DNA of 52,201 bases. Source: an uncultured Selenomonadaceae bacterium. GTDB lineage: Bacteria; Bacillota; Negativicutes; Selenomonadales; Selenomonadaceae. Below, one piece after another: positions 42,827 to 51,454 of the stretch (its first letter is position 1; every line of letters begins with the position of its first letter). The stretch lies in assembly GCA_905234505.1 (NCBI GenBank), contig CAJOIA010000012.1, forward strand, positions 1 to 52,201. The letters are read 5' to 3'. A program made the position numbers and the translations under genes. The notes under the pieces are model-generated. The model ran no database searches. It saw nothing but the letters and a program-made list of their open reading frames with translations, and was not told the DNA's origin.

Positions 42827-42906
42827 CCAGAAATTATTATTATTTAGCAAAAGATTTTATCGTATTCTGCGGGAAATTCCTTGCTATTTTCAGATTTGCT
42901 ATTTGC

Positions 42907-42935
42907 TTGACGTGATAATTGGCAGGAAATATAAT
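42907..42935 (+). promoter_or_regulatory. sigma-A type promoter of the FlhB-like/dapF/gmk run
   Basis: TTGACG (42907-42912) and a perfect TATAAT (42930-42935), 17 bases apart, about 38 bases before ATG 42973. It probably drives the run from the FlhB-like gene through coaBC. Confidence 0.75.
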
Positions 42936-42972
42936 ACGCGAAAGAGTCAATCAAGGTTTGGAGCGGATTTTA

Positions 42973-43314
42973 ATGGATGAAGAAAATCAAAAATCGGAGG
43001 CTGAAAGAATAGCCGAGCAAAAAGCAGTAGCGTTAAAATACGATATGCAACAAGACACCGCGCCGCGCGTCATTGCCAAAGGTCGCGGGCATGTTGCCGA
43101 GCATATTTTAGAGACAGCTCAGAAAAATTCTATTCCGGTTTATCAAAATAAATCGCTCGTTAGTATGTTGATGGCTCTGGAAATTGACCGCGAAATTCCG
43201 CCCGAACTTTATAAAACTATCGCTGAAGTTATGGCTTATGTTTATAAAATGGACAAAGACAAAGGGCGCGCCAATGCTACAAGAAATTTGAATCGTGGGC
43301 GACCGCTGATTTGA
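42973..43314 (+). CDS. FlhB C-terminal-domain-like protein (FhlX/YlqH type)
   Basis: A 113-residue soluble protein equivalent to the cytoplasmic domain of the flagellar export switch FlhB. The conserved core is VALKYDMQQDTAPRVIAKGRGHVAEHILETAQKNSIPVYQN, followed by LVSMLMALEIDREIPPELYKTIAEVMAYVY. The self-cleaving NPTH motif of full-length FlhB and the membrane part are absent. Such stand-alone domains can partly replace the FlhB tail in export. ATG 42973 lies nine bases after TTGGAG; an earlier in-frame start overlaps the promoter. It is followed by the MetH-activation-like gene after nine bases. Confidence 0.85.
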   Translation: MDEENQKSEAERIAEQKAVALKYDMQQDTAPRVIAKGRGHVAEHILETAQKNSIPVYQNKSLVSMLMALEIDREIPPELYKTIAEVMAYVYKMDKDKGRANATRNLNRGRPLI

Positions 43315-43323
43315 GGTGAAATT

Positions 43324-44001
43324 TTGCCGATTTATAATGCTCCTATTTTAAAGATTGACGCGGCTGAAACTTGCCGATATGCTGGTTTGAAAAATGCTCA
43401 AAACTTCGACGAAAAAAATATTTCCGACGCCTGCGAAGAGGCGCTTTTGCTTTTGGACGTGCGCGGCATTTGGAAAATTTACGATTATGACTGCGCGAAT
43501 CGCATTGTAAAATCTGAGCCGCAATTTGAAATTATCGGCGCGTCAATTATCAAACATTTGGCTGGTTGCGAGAAAGTTGCCTGCATTGCGGTCACTGTTG
43601 GAGAAAATATCGAAAATGAAGTTTCGCGCAGATTTACTGTTGGCAATTATGTTTCATCGGTACTTTTGGACGCTGCCGCTACCGCCGCAGTTGAGCAAGC
43701 TGCAGATTCTCTTGAAAAAATTATCGCCCGCGAAGTTAGCAAAGACAGTTATAAAATGCGCTGGCGTTTCAGTCCTGGCTATGGCGATTGGCAACTTGAT
43801 AATCAGGAAAAATTTTTTGAGATAACCGGCGCGCGCGAAATTGGAATGAGTCTTAGCGCGGCTTTTATGCTTATTCCAAGAAAATCTGTCACCGCGATTA
43901 TTGGCTTGGAGAAGGTGACTAGTGAAAAATGTTTAGTGGTTAGTGATAAAAAAAAATCCTGCGCGATGTGCGATAAATTGAATTGTCCTGCGCGTTTTTG
44001 A
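43324..44001 (+). CDS. vitamin B12-dependent methionine synthase activation-domain protein
   Basis: A 225-residue cytoplasmic protein like the SAM-binding reactivation domain of MetH, occurring separately in Firmicutes. MRWRFSPGYGDWQLDNQEKFFEI near residue 140 is the SAM-binding signature, and MLIPRKSVTAIIGLE follows. The C-terminus carries a Cys cluster (CAMCDKLNCPARF) typical of this stand-alone type. The stretch between them (VTSEKCLVVSDKKK) is encoded by a heptamer repeat. TTG 43324 has GAGGTG upstream. Its partner methionine synthase is not in the window. Confidence 0.85.
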   Translation: MPIYNAPILKIDAAETCRYAGLKNAQNFDEKNISDACEEALLLLDVRGIWKIYDYDCANRIVKSEPQFEIIGASIIKHLAGCEKVACIAVTVGENIENEVSRRFTVGNYVSSVLLDAAATAAVEQAADSLEKIIAREVSKDSYKMRWRFSPGYGDWQLDNQEKFFEITGAREIGMSLSAAFMLIPRKSVTAIIGLEKVTSEKCLVVSDKKKSCAMCDKLNCPARF

Positions 44002-44037
44002 TTAGGATTTAGGAATTAGGAGATAGGAGATAGGGAT
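43916..44037. repeat. heptamer-type repeat spanning the end of the MetH-activation gene to dapF (copy 5)
   Basis: Two pieces are seen: GTGACTAGTG...TTTAGTGGTTAGTGAT inside the coding region (43916-43948), and a purine-rich ladder of GATTAGGATTTAGGA-like units (44001-44036) in the gap. The second piece provides the only ribosome site (AGGAGATAGG) for the dapF TTG start. Confidence 0.7.
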
Positions 44038-44832
44038 TTGCAGAAATTTGAAAAGTGGCAAGGCTGCGGCAATGATTTTATGATAATCGACAGCCGCATT
44101 GATAGCCATATTGACGACGCTAAAAAAATTTCCCGACTTTGTGACAGGCATTTTGGAATTGGCGCAGATGGCGTGATTTACGTTTTGCCTAGCGAAATTG
44201 CAGATGTGCGAATGAGAATTTTCAACGCGGACGGCTCTGAAGCTGAAATGTGCGGCAATGGCATTCGCTGTTTCACAAAATATTTGGGCGGCGATAATCT
44301 GAAGGTTGAAACCGGCGCAGGCGTTTTAACTGTCAAGCTGAATAATAATCTGGTAACTGTTGACATGGGCGAGCCGATTTTGGACGCTGAAAAAATTCCG
44401 GTTGCCGATTTTTCCGGCAAAGTTATTAATGAGCCAATTGAAATTGACGGCGAAATTTTTAAAATGACCTGCGTAAGTATGGGCAACCCGCATTGCGTGA
44501 TCTTCGTTGAAGATTTGAGCAAAATAAATCTCGCGCAGATTGGACCGAAATTCGAGACGCACAAAAAATTTCCGCGCCGTACCAATACTGAATTTGTTCA
44601 AGTTGTCGGCGAAAATGAATTGCGAATGCGCGTTTGGGAGCGTGGCAGCGGAATAACTTTAGCTTGCGGTACTGGCACCTGCGCGACAGTTGTTGCGGCG
44701 AATCTGAACGGCTTAACGGGTAAATCTGCGCTGGTTCATCTGGACGGCGGCGATTTACAAATTGATTGGCGAGCTGATAATCGCGTTTATATGACGGGCG
44801 CGGCTGAAAAAAGTTTTGTTGGAGAATTTTAA
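44038..44832 (+). CDS. dapF: diaminopimelate epimerase
   Basis: Converts LL- to meso-diaminopimelate for lysine and peptidoglycan synthesis; cytoplasmic, 264 residues. The two catalytic cysteines lie in EMCGNGIRCF and ITLACGTGTCA. The N-terminus FEKWQGCGNDFMIID is typical. The TTG start at 44038 is read from a ribosome site made by the heptamer repeat. The gene ends by overlapping the gmk ATG by one base (TAATG). Confidence 0.96.
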   Translation: MQKFEKWQGCGNDFMIIDSRIDSHIDDAKKISRLCDRHFGIGADGVIYVLPSEIADVRMRIFNADGSEAEMCGNGIRCFTKYLGGDNLKVETGAGVLTVKLNNNLVTVDMGEPILDAEKIPVADFSGKVINEPIEIDGEIFKMTCVSMGNPHCVIFVEDLSKINLAQIGPKFETHKKFPRRTNTEFVQVVGENELRMRVWERGSGITLACGTGTCATVVAANLNGLTGKSALVHLDGGDLQIDWRADNRVYMTGAAEKSFVGEF

Positions 44833-45434
44833 TGGACAGAGGATTATTAATTGTTATTTCCGGCGCGAGTGGCACGGGCAAAGGCACTGTTTGCAAAAGA
44901 CTTTTGGCTGAAATTCCAAATTTATTTTACTCAATTTCGGCAACTACCAGACCTGCGCGAGTGGGTGAAACTAACGGCGTTGAATATTTTTTTGTGACGG
45001 TTGACGAATTTAAAAATTGGATAGCTGAAGGCAAATTTCTTGAATACGCTGAAGTCTATGGTAATTTCTACGGGACGCCCGCACATAAAATTGAAGAGCG
45101 CTTGAAGCGCGGCGAAGATGTTTTGCTGGAAATCGATATTCAAGGCGCGCTAAATGTTATGCAGAAACGTCCCGAGGGCGTGTACATTTTTTTATTGCCA
45201 CCGACAATTGAAGAACTAAAAAAGCGAATAATTAATCGCGGCACAGAATCAGCGGAAACTTTCTCGCGCAGAATTAAAGCCGCCACTAACGAAATTGAAA
45301 CTGGCAGAAAATATCAATATGCTGTTGTTAATGACACTGTCGACGCGGCTGTTGAGAAAATCAAAGCGATAATTGCCGCCGAGCGTTGCAAAGTTATTCG
45401 CAATGAAAATCTTTTTGAGAGTTTAACAAAGTGA
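44832..45434 (+). CDS. gmk: guanylate kinase
   Basis: Phosphorylates GMP to GDP; cytoplasmic, 200 residues. The P-loop is SGASGTGKGTV. The GMP-binding block TTRPARVGETNGVEYFFV and the ILLEIDIQGALNV-type Walker B (here LLEIDIQGALNVM) are present. It is followed after twelve bases by rpoZ and then coaBC, the conserved gmk-rpoZ-coaBC order. Confidence 0.97.
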   Translation: MDRGLLIVISGASGTGKGTVCKRLLAEIPNLFYSISATTRPARVGETNGVEYFFVTVDEFKNWIAEGKFLEYAEVYGNFYGTPAHKIEERLKRGEDVLLEIDIQGALNVMQKRPEGVYIFLLPPTIEELKKRIINRGTESAETFSRRIKAATNEIETGRKYQYAVVNDTVDAAVEKIKAIIAAERCKVIRNENLFESLTK

Positions 45435-45446
45435 GGTAATTTTTTT

Positions 45447-45668
45447 ATGAATGCTCCAAGCATGGTAAATCCTTCGACAGATGAAATGGTGAAACGCACG
45501 CACAGCCGCTATACATTGGTAGTATTGGCGTCGAAGCGGGCGCGTCAACTTTTGGCAGGCGAACCTTGCCACGTCGATAATCCTTCAAATAAATTCGTAA
45601 CCAACGCAATGGAAGAAATTTTTGAAGGTAAAGTTACCTACGAAATGAACGGAGAACAGCCCGAATGA
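45447..45668 (+). CDS. rpoZ: RNA polymerase omega subunit
   Basis: A 73-residue subunit that helps assemble RNA polymerase. The core VKRTHSRYTLVVLASKRARQLLAG and the later KFVTNAMEEIFEGKVTY fit the family. GTGAGGTAA lies upstream of the ATG. It overlaps the coaBC start by four bases (ATGA). Confidence 0.95.
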   Translation: MNAPSMVNPSTDEMVKRTHSRYTLVVLASKRARQLLAGEPCHVDNPSNKFVTNAMEEIFEGKVTYEMNGEQPE

Positions 45669-46858
45669 ATGAACTTGCTGGAAAAAATATATTAGTCGGA
45701 GTAACCGGCGGAATTGCAGCTTACAAAGTGGTTGAAGTTGTCAGTCGGTTTAAAAAGATGGGCGCTGAAGTCCGAGTAGTAATGACGCGCGCCGCCGCAG
45801 AATTTGTCGCACCGCGTACTTTTCAAGAAATTACCAAAAATCCCGTGTCTGTAGAAATGTTTGCAGGCACGGTTAATTTTCACGTTGAACACATCGCGCT
45901 GGCGAATTTTGCGGACGTAGTTTTAATCGCTCCGGCAACTGCGAATTTCCTTGCAAAGGCGGCTCATGGTATTGCCGACGATTTATTGACAACGATTGTT
46001 TTAGCTACAACTGCGCCGATGATTGTCGCGCCGTCCATGAATACAAAAATGCTGGAACATCCGGCAACGCAGGCTAATTTGAAAATATTGGAAGGTCGCG
46101 GTGTTAAAATTATCGACGCCGAAATTGGGAGGCTGGCGTGCGGCACAAGCGGCAAGGGCAGACTTTCTGAGCCGGAAAATATTTGCGCAGAAATTGTTAA
46201 GTTTTTCGCGCCGAAAATTCTTATTGGCAAAAAAATTCTTGTGACGGCTGGCGGTACCATTGAGCCGATTGATCCTGTTCGATTTATCTGCAACCGTTCA
46301 ACCGGCAAAATGGGTTATGAAATTGCGCGAGCGGCGAAAAATGCGGGCGCTGAAGTCATTTTAATTTCCGGCAACGCCACTGCCGAACCTCCAAGTGATA
46401 TTAAATTTGTTAAGGTTGAGACGGCTCTTGAAATGCGCGAGGCGGTTTTGGCTGAATATGAAAATGTTGACGCGGTGATAATGTCGGCGGCAGTTTCAGA
46501 TTATCGCGTGAAAAATGTTGCCTCTCAAAAAATTAAAAAGTCCAATGAAACTTTGACGCTTGAGCTTGTTAAAAATCCGGACATTTTAAAGGAACTCGGC
46601 GAGCGTAAAAATAATCAGCTGCTGGTTGGATTTGCAGCAGAAACTGAAAATGTTATTGAATATGCGCGCGGCAAAATCGATGAGAAAAATCTTGACTTCA
46701 TCGTTGCTAATGACGTTTCGCAGGAAGGCGCAGGTTTCGGCGTCGATACCAATATTGTTTCGCTGATTGATCGCGCAGGTGACATTGAAAACCTTCCACT
46801 AATGACTAAGGCTGAACTGGCTGAAAAGATTATTCAACGCATCGCAGAGCTGATTTAA
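45665..46858 (+). CDS. coaBC: phosphopantothenoylcysteine decarboxylase / phosphopantothenate-cysteine ligase
   Basis: A bifunctional coenzyme A enzyme of 397 residues. The N-terminal flavoprotein (CoaC, 1-180) has VTGGIAAYKV, the active-site His in NFHVEHIALANFADVV, APSMNTKMLEHPA and the catalytic Cys in RLACGTSGKGRL. The C-terminal ligase (CoaB) has VTAGGTIEPIDPVRFICNRSTGKMGYE and NDVSQEGAGFG. It is coupled to rpoZ. The 81-bp tandem array begins 15 bases after the stop. Confidence 0.97.
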   Translation: MNELAGKNILVGVTGGIAAYKVVEVVSRFKKMGAEVRVVMTRAAAEFVAPRTFQEITKNPVSVEMFAGTVNFHVEHIALANFADVVLIAPATANFLAKAAHGIADDLLTTIVLATTAPMIVAPSMNTKMLEHPATQANLKILEGRGVKIIDAEIGRLACGTSGKGRLSEPENICAEIVKFFAPKILIGKKILVTAGGTIEPIDPVRFICNRSTGKMGYEIARAAKNAGAEVILISGNATAEPPSDIKFVKVETALEMREAVLAEYENVDAVIMSAAVSDYRVKNVASQKIKKSNETLTLELVKNPDILKELGERKNNQLLVGFAAETENVIEYARGKIDEKNLDFIVANDVSQEGAGFGVDTNIVSLIDRAGDIENLPLMTKAELAEKIIQRIAELI

Positions 46859-46873
46859 TTTCCACTTTTACAT

Positions 46874-48007
46874 GGGAAAAAACAATCAAAATGCGACAAA
46901 TGGCGTCAATACGCGATTCTTATTTTTGAAAACGTTGATTTTGGACTTTTCACTGGGAAAAAATAACATAATCGTCAGAAATGGCGTCAATACGCCAAAT
47001 CGATTTTTTAAAACGTGGATTTTGGACTTTTCCCCGGGAAAAAACAAACAAAATGCGACAAATGGCGTCAATACGCGATTATTATTTTTTAAAACGCTGA
47101 TTTTTAACTTTTCCCCGATAAAAAACAACATAATCGGTACAAATGGCGTCAATACGCGATTCTCATTTTTGAAAACGCCGATTTTGGACTTTTCCCCGTG
47201 AAAAAACAACATAATTGGTACAAATGGCGTCAGTATGCGATTCGCATTTTTTAAAACGCTGATTTTGGACTTTTCCCCGATAAAAAACAACATAATCGGT
47301 ACAAATGGCGTCAATACGCGATTCTCATTTTTGAAAACACCGATTTTGGACTTTTCCCCGTGAAAAAATAACATAATTGGTACAAATGGCGTCAGTATGC
47401 GATTCGCATTTTTTAAAACGCTGATTTTAGACTTTTCCTCGGTAAAAAACAACATAATCGGTACAAATGGCGTCAGTATGCGATTCTCATTTTTCAAAAC
47501 GTGGATTTTTAACTTCTCCATGGGAAAAAACAACATAATCGATACAAATGGCGTCAATACGCGATTCTAATTTTTTAAAACGCTGATTTTGGACTTTTCC
47601 TCGGGAAAAAACAACATAACCGGCAGAAATGGCGTCAGTATGCGATTCTAATTTTTGAAAACGCTGATTTTTAACTTCTCCATTGGAAAAAACAATCAAA
47701 ATGCGACAAATGGCGCCAGTACGCGAAATTGATTTTTTAAAACGTTGATTTTCTACTTTTGCATGGGAAAAAACAATCAAATTTGTACAAATGGCGCCAG
47801 TACGCGAAATCGATTTTTTAAAACGTTGATTTTCTACTTTTACATGGGAAAAAACAATCAAAACGGGACAAATGGCGTCATTAAGCCAAATCGATTTTTA
47901 AAACTGCTGAATTTCCACTTTTACATGGGAAAAAACAATCAAAACGGGACAAATGGCGTCAGTAAGCCAAATCGATTTTTAAAACTGCTGAATTTCCACT
48001 TTTCACT
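46874..48007. repeat. tandem array of fourteen 81-bp units
   Basis: Units begin at 46874 and every 81 bases to 47927 (checked at each boundary by the GGGAAAAAACAA-like motif), with no insertion or deletion between units. Each carries CAAATGGCGTCAATACGC followed by an AT-rich stretch with AAAACGCTGATTTT and a CTTTTCCCC-like end. GCGT-CAAT-ACGC can form a hairpin; unit 2 extends it to GGCGT-CAAT-ACGCC, others keep it with a G-T pair, the last four are weaker. Since 81 is divisible by 3, open frames of 92-223 codons cross several units on both strands, but at least five stops interrupt the plus frame and the minus frames are broken too. I treat the array as non-coding. It fills the gap of about 1.2 kb between coaBC and the GGDEF gene. 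Confidence 0.92.
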
Positions 48008-48042
48008 AGTCACTAACCACTAACCACTAGCCACTAAAAAGG
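48001..48042. repeat. heptamer repeat element (copy 6) at the end of the 81-bp array
   Basis: CACTAGTCACTAACCACTAA-type heptamers continue directly from the last 81-bp unit. The following AAAAAGGAG forms the ribosome site of the GGDEF gene. Confidence 0.8.
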
Positions 48043-48052
48043 AGCTGAACCT

Positions 48053-48988
48053 ATGAGCGTACAAAATATGATACATGAAAAAATCTTGCACGATATTTCT
48101 GCAGGAATAATCTATATCAATCACGGAAAAATCAATTACGTTAATCCGGCGGCGTCGAATATCCTAAATAAATCTAGCGAAGAAATGCTTGAAAAATCCT
48201 TTGCCAAAGTTTTTATAGACTACGAAGAAAACGACGATTTTATTCAGACTGTCATAGATGCAATTTGCGATTCTTCAAATACTCATGAAAATATCGTTCA
48301 ATATTTCGACGGCACGAATACTAAAAGTCTGCATTTAAAAACTTCATTTCTGCGCGAAGGTTTGCGAAGAATTGGTATCCTGATTTTGATTGACGACGTA
48401 ACCGAATTAATGAAATTGCGCGGCGTGGAATTAGATTTTCAAAAAGTGCGCGAGATTAATGAACAACTTGAAATTCGCAATGCTCAACTCAAGCACGAAT
48501 CAGAAACAGATAAATTAACCGGCTTGCTGAATAAAAAAGCTATGGAAAATCTTTGCGTTGAATATCTGCGGGAATTGGAAGGTCGCGCAGCGCTATATGT
48601 GATTGATTTGGATCATTTCAAAGAGGCTAATGATACTTACGGACATCAAACAGGCGACATTATTTTGAAAACATTTGCCGATTCAATAAGCAAAATTTTT
48701 GAAGACATTGGATATGTCGGGCGATTTGGCGGCGATGAATTTGTAATTCTGTTGCAAGACCCGCCGGACGAAAATTTTATCGAGGAAAAAGCGCGAGCGA
48801 TTTTGAAGGCGGCAACCGATATTAAAATTGCCGGAATGGAACTTCAAATTACAGCGAGTATCGGCGTGGCGGATATCACTGAGGCTATCGATTATGAAAC
48901 AGCCTTTGCACTGGCTGATAAGGGCGTGTACTTTGTTAAGGAACGCGGGCGCGCCAATTTCAAAGTAAATCAAGCAGCCGCCGATTAA
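48053..48988 (+). CDS. PAS-domain diguanylate cyclase (GGDEF)
   Basis: A 311-residue cytoplasmic protein that probably makes cyclic di-GMP. Residues about 10-120 form a PAS sensor (ISAGIIYINHGKINYVNPAASNIL), a short coiled coil covers 125-155, and the GGDEF domain covers 156-305 with DKLTGLLNKKAM, IDLDHFKEANDTYGHQTGD and the active-site loop RFGGDEFVILLQ. No membrane segment. An inhibitory I-site RxxD is not clear before GGDEF. AAGGAG lies about nine bases before the ATG. Confidence 0.93.
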   Translation: MSVQNMIHEKILHDISAGIIYINHGKINYVNPAASNILNKSSEEMLEKSFAKVFIDYEENDDFIQTVIDAICDSSNTHENIVQYFDGTNTKSLHLKTSFLREGLRRIGILILIDDVTELMKLRGVELDFQKVREINEQLEIRNAQLKHESETDKLTGLLNKKAMENLCVEYLRELEGRAALYVIDLDHFKEANDTYGHQTGDIILKTFADSISKIFEDIGYVGRFGGDEFVILLQDPPDENFIEEKARAILKAATDIKIAGMELQITASIGVADITEAIDYETAFALADKGVYFVKERGRANFKVNQAAAD

Positions 48989-49063
48989 AAACAACTTTGC
49001 AGGAATAATTTTACAATCTGCCGAATAAGCTAAAATATTTTTTGGCTGAAAGGTAGATTTTTT

Positions 49064-49828
49064 TTGGTATATTTACTGAAGTTCGGAGCGAGCTGGATTT
49101 TGCCGCCCGGGCTTTTCATTATATTGCTGGTAATTTTGACGCTGTACCTTTTGAAATACAATTTGAGGCTGTCGATTTTGGTCGGATTATGGACGCTGAT
49201 TTTTTACGCGCTATGCACAGGCTTTGTTGCGGAGCGTGCAATGGGTTGGTTAGAGCAAAAATATTCTCTGCCTGCGCAAATTGAAAAATCTGGCGCTGAT
49301 GTGATTATAATGCTGGGTGGCGGTGCAATTCGCGATTCTCAAGACGTGGACGGCGAAGGTACCCTCTGCGCGAGTCCGGCAAATAGACTTTTGACAGCGG
49401 TTAGATTGCAGAAAAAATTAAACCTGCCAATACTTTTAAGCGGCGGGCAAGTTTATTCTGATACCGGCGCAGAAGCAATGATTGCTGGCAGAATTTTAAA
49501 TGCGCTCGGAGTTCCAGAAAATAAAATCTTGCTTGAAACTAAGAGCATCAACACTACTCAAAATGCAATTTTCTCGGCTGAAATTCTGCGCGAAAATAAT
49601 TTGCATAAACCAATTGTCGTAACCAGCGCCTTTCATATGAATCGCGCAGTGCTCAATTTCCGGCAACAGGGCTTTGAAGTCATTCCATGCCCGACAGATT
49701 TTCTTGTGCCACATAATCCGCAATTTCACTATACAAAACTTCGCCCGCAATCTGAAGCGTTATTGTTAAACGTTACTGTAATGCAAGAAACTTTGCGGAC
49801 GCTTGTTACAGAAATTTTAAAGATATAA
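49064..49828 (+). CDS. ElyC/YdcF-family DUF218 membrane protein
   Basis: A 254-residue inner-membrane protein. Two hydrophobic segments at about 8-29 and 34-56 precede a DUF218 domain (IIMLGGGAIRDSQ, ANRLLTAVRLQKKLNLPILLSGGQ, GAEAMIAGRIL, ETKSINTTQNAIFSAEIL, VTSAFHMNRAVLNFRQQG). ElyC-type members affect envelope polysaccharide and peptidoglycan precursor metabolism. The start is a TTG with AAAGGT upstream. Its end is 14 bases from tmk. Confidence 0.9.
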   Translation: MVYLLKFGASWILPPGLFIILLVILTLYLLKYNLRLSILVGLWTLIFYALCTGFVAERAMGWLEQKYSLPAQIEKSGADVIIMLGGGAIRDSQDVDGEGTLCASPANRLLTAVRLQKKLNLPILLSGGQVYSDTGAEAMIAGRILNALGVPENKILLETKSINTTQNAIFSAEILRENNLHKPIVVTSAFHMNRAVLNFRQQGFEVIPCPTDFLVPHNPQFHYTKLRPQSEALLLNVTVMQETLRTLVTEILKI

Positions 49829-49842
49829 GGTAGGTGTTGACA

Positions 49843-50472
49843 ATGGGTAAGTTGATTGTCATTGAAGGCACGGACGGTTCGGGTAAAGCCACCCAAACTA
49901 CGCGACTTTTTGAGCGCCTTCAGAATCTGCGCGTTAAAGTTATGCGCGTGAGTTTCCCGCAATATGAATCCGATTCTTCCGGTCCTATTAAAATGTATCT
50001 GCGCGGCGATCTTGGTTCAAATCCTATGGAGATTAATCCCTATGCTTGTTCTATGTTTTACGCGGTTGACAGATTCGCCAGCTTTCAAACCTGGAAAAAT
50101 TTTTTTGCCGAAGATAATACAATAGTACTGGCTGATCGTTATACCGGCTCAAATGCTGCTCATCAAGGCGCTAAATTTAATCGCAAAGCCGACAGGGAAA
50201 AATTTTTTAATTGGCTTGAAGATGTCGAATTTAAAAAATTTCAAATGCCTCACCCTAACCTTACTATCTTTTTAAATATGCCGCCCGAAATTTCAGCTAT
50301 GCTCCGCAGAAAGCGCGGGCGTGTTGATTTGCACGAAGACGATAACGAGTATATGCTTAAAGCCTACAAAGCTTATTGTGAAGTTGCTCAAAAATTCGGC
50401 TGGAAAACTATTGACTGCGCTGAAGGCAATTTTGCCAAATCTGCCATTGATATTGAAGATGAAGTTTTTTAA
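49843..50472 (+). CDS. tmk: thymidylate kinase
   Basis: Phosphorylates dTMP to dTDP; cytoplasmic, 209 residues. The P-loop is EGTDGSGKATQT. The DR(Y/x)-type lid residue block is LADRYTGSNAAHQGAKF. SFPQYESDSSGPIKMYLRGDLG is typical of the form common in anaerobic Firmicutes. ATG 49843 is used rather than a GTG nine bases earlier because AGGTAGGTG then lies at proper distance. It precedes the MmeI-type remnant by 20 bases. Confidence 0.93.
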   Translation: MGKLIVIEGTDGSGKATQTTRLFERLQNLRVKVMRVSFPQYESDSSGPIKMYLRGDLGSNPMEINPYACSMFYAVDRFASFQTWKNFFAEDNTIVLADRYTGSNAAHQGAKFNRKADREKFFNWLEDVEFKKFQMPHPNLTIFLNMPPEISAMLRRKRGRVDLHEDDNEYMLKAYKAYCEVAQKFGWKTIDCAEGNFAKSAIDIEDEVF

Positions 50473-50492
50473 TTAGCTGAAAGGAAAATATC

Positions 50493-51454
50493 ATGCCCAC
50501 AATTTTTAAAACAAATCCGGACGGCACTATTACCGCGACAGAAGTTCCACACATTAACGCATATTTGATTAATGGTCCAGATGTTTTTGTTGAGAGCCGG
50601 AAAAAGCCGCTGTGCAACGTACCGCCCATGATTAAAGGCAGTCAACCGACTGACGACGGCAATTTAATTCTATCACCGGCTGAGCGCGACGAACTTATTA
50701 AAAAATGCTCGCCCGCTGAAAAATATATCCGCCGCTTTATTGGCTCTGAAGAATTTATCAATAATAAAATTCGCTATTGCCTGTGGCTTGTAGATTGCCC
50801 GCCCAATGAACTTAGAAAAATGCTGCCAATTTATGAGCGCATTAAAAATGTCAAGCAATTTCGTTTGCAAAGTAAAAAAGGCGCCACTCGCAAGTGGGCT
50901 GATAAAGCCTGGCTATTCACTGAAAATAGACAACCAAAAACAGATTTTGTTGTAGTTCCTGCAGTTAGCGGCGAAAGTCGAAAATATATTCCAATGGGAT
51001 TTATGACGCCGGATATTATTGTCTCAAATCTTGTTTCGTTTATTCCGGACGGCAATTTGTATTTGTTTGGGCTGTTGAATAGCGTGGTGCATATGGCGTG
51101 GATGAGAATTGTCGCGGGGCGGCTTGGAATTAGCTACAGATATTCAGGGACATTGGTTTATAATAATTTTCCATTCATTAATACCGATTCAAAGCGGCGG
51201 GCAAAGATTGAAGCGGCGGCGCAGACAATATTGGACGCGCGGGCGAAATATCCAGATTCGAGCCTGGCTGATTTATATGATGAAAATGTAATGCCGATAG
51301 AATTGCGGGCGGCTCACAGAGCTAACATGGTTATCCTGATTCTTGGTACGACGACGAAGAAAAAATTGTAGTTGATTTGCTGTACAGGTATGAAGCTTTG
51401 ACAAAAGGCGGACCGAAATCGCGCATTGCGGCAATAAGCCGGAGGAGTTTTTAA
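50493..51454 (+). pseudogene. C-terminal remnant of a MmeI-type (type IIL) restriction-modification enzyme
   Basis: The open frame 50493-51371 (292 codons) matches only the last third of MmeI-like fused restriction-methylases. It has the lead-in YLINGPDVFVESRKKPLCNVPPM, the target-recognition region (ADKAWLFTENRQPKTDFVVVPAVSGESRKYIPMGFMTPDIIVSNLV, LNSVVHMAWMRIVAGRL) and the C-terminal YRYSGTLVYNNFPF block. The nuclease and SAM-methylase domains are missing. After RAAHRAN the frame is lost (MVILILGTTTKKKL is out of frame). The family tail continues in another frame as GYPDSWYDDEEKIVVDLLYRYEALTKGG and ends at 51454, overlapping the rnmV ATG. A good AAAGGAAA site and ATG remain, so a DNA-binding fragment might still be made. 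Confidence 0.85.

Noticed and set aside
46886-47557. A 223-codon minus-strand open frame with a 27-residue repeat across the 81-bp array
   Set aside because: It exists because the unit length is divisible by 3. The frame is lost at 47557, the next open stretch is in another frame, no ribosome site is seen, and the plus frame shows equal repeats broken by stops.
46874-48007. CRISPR array
   Set aside because: The 81-bp units are contiguous, with no unique spacers, and no cas gene is in the window.
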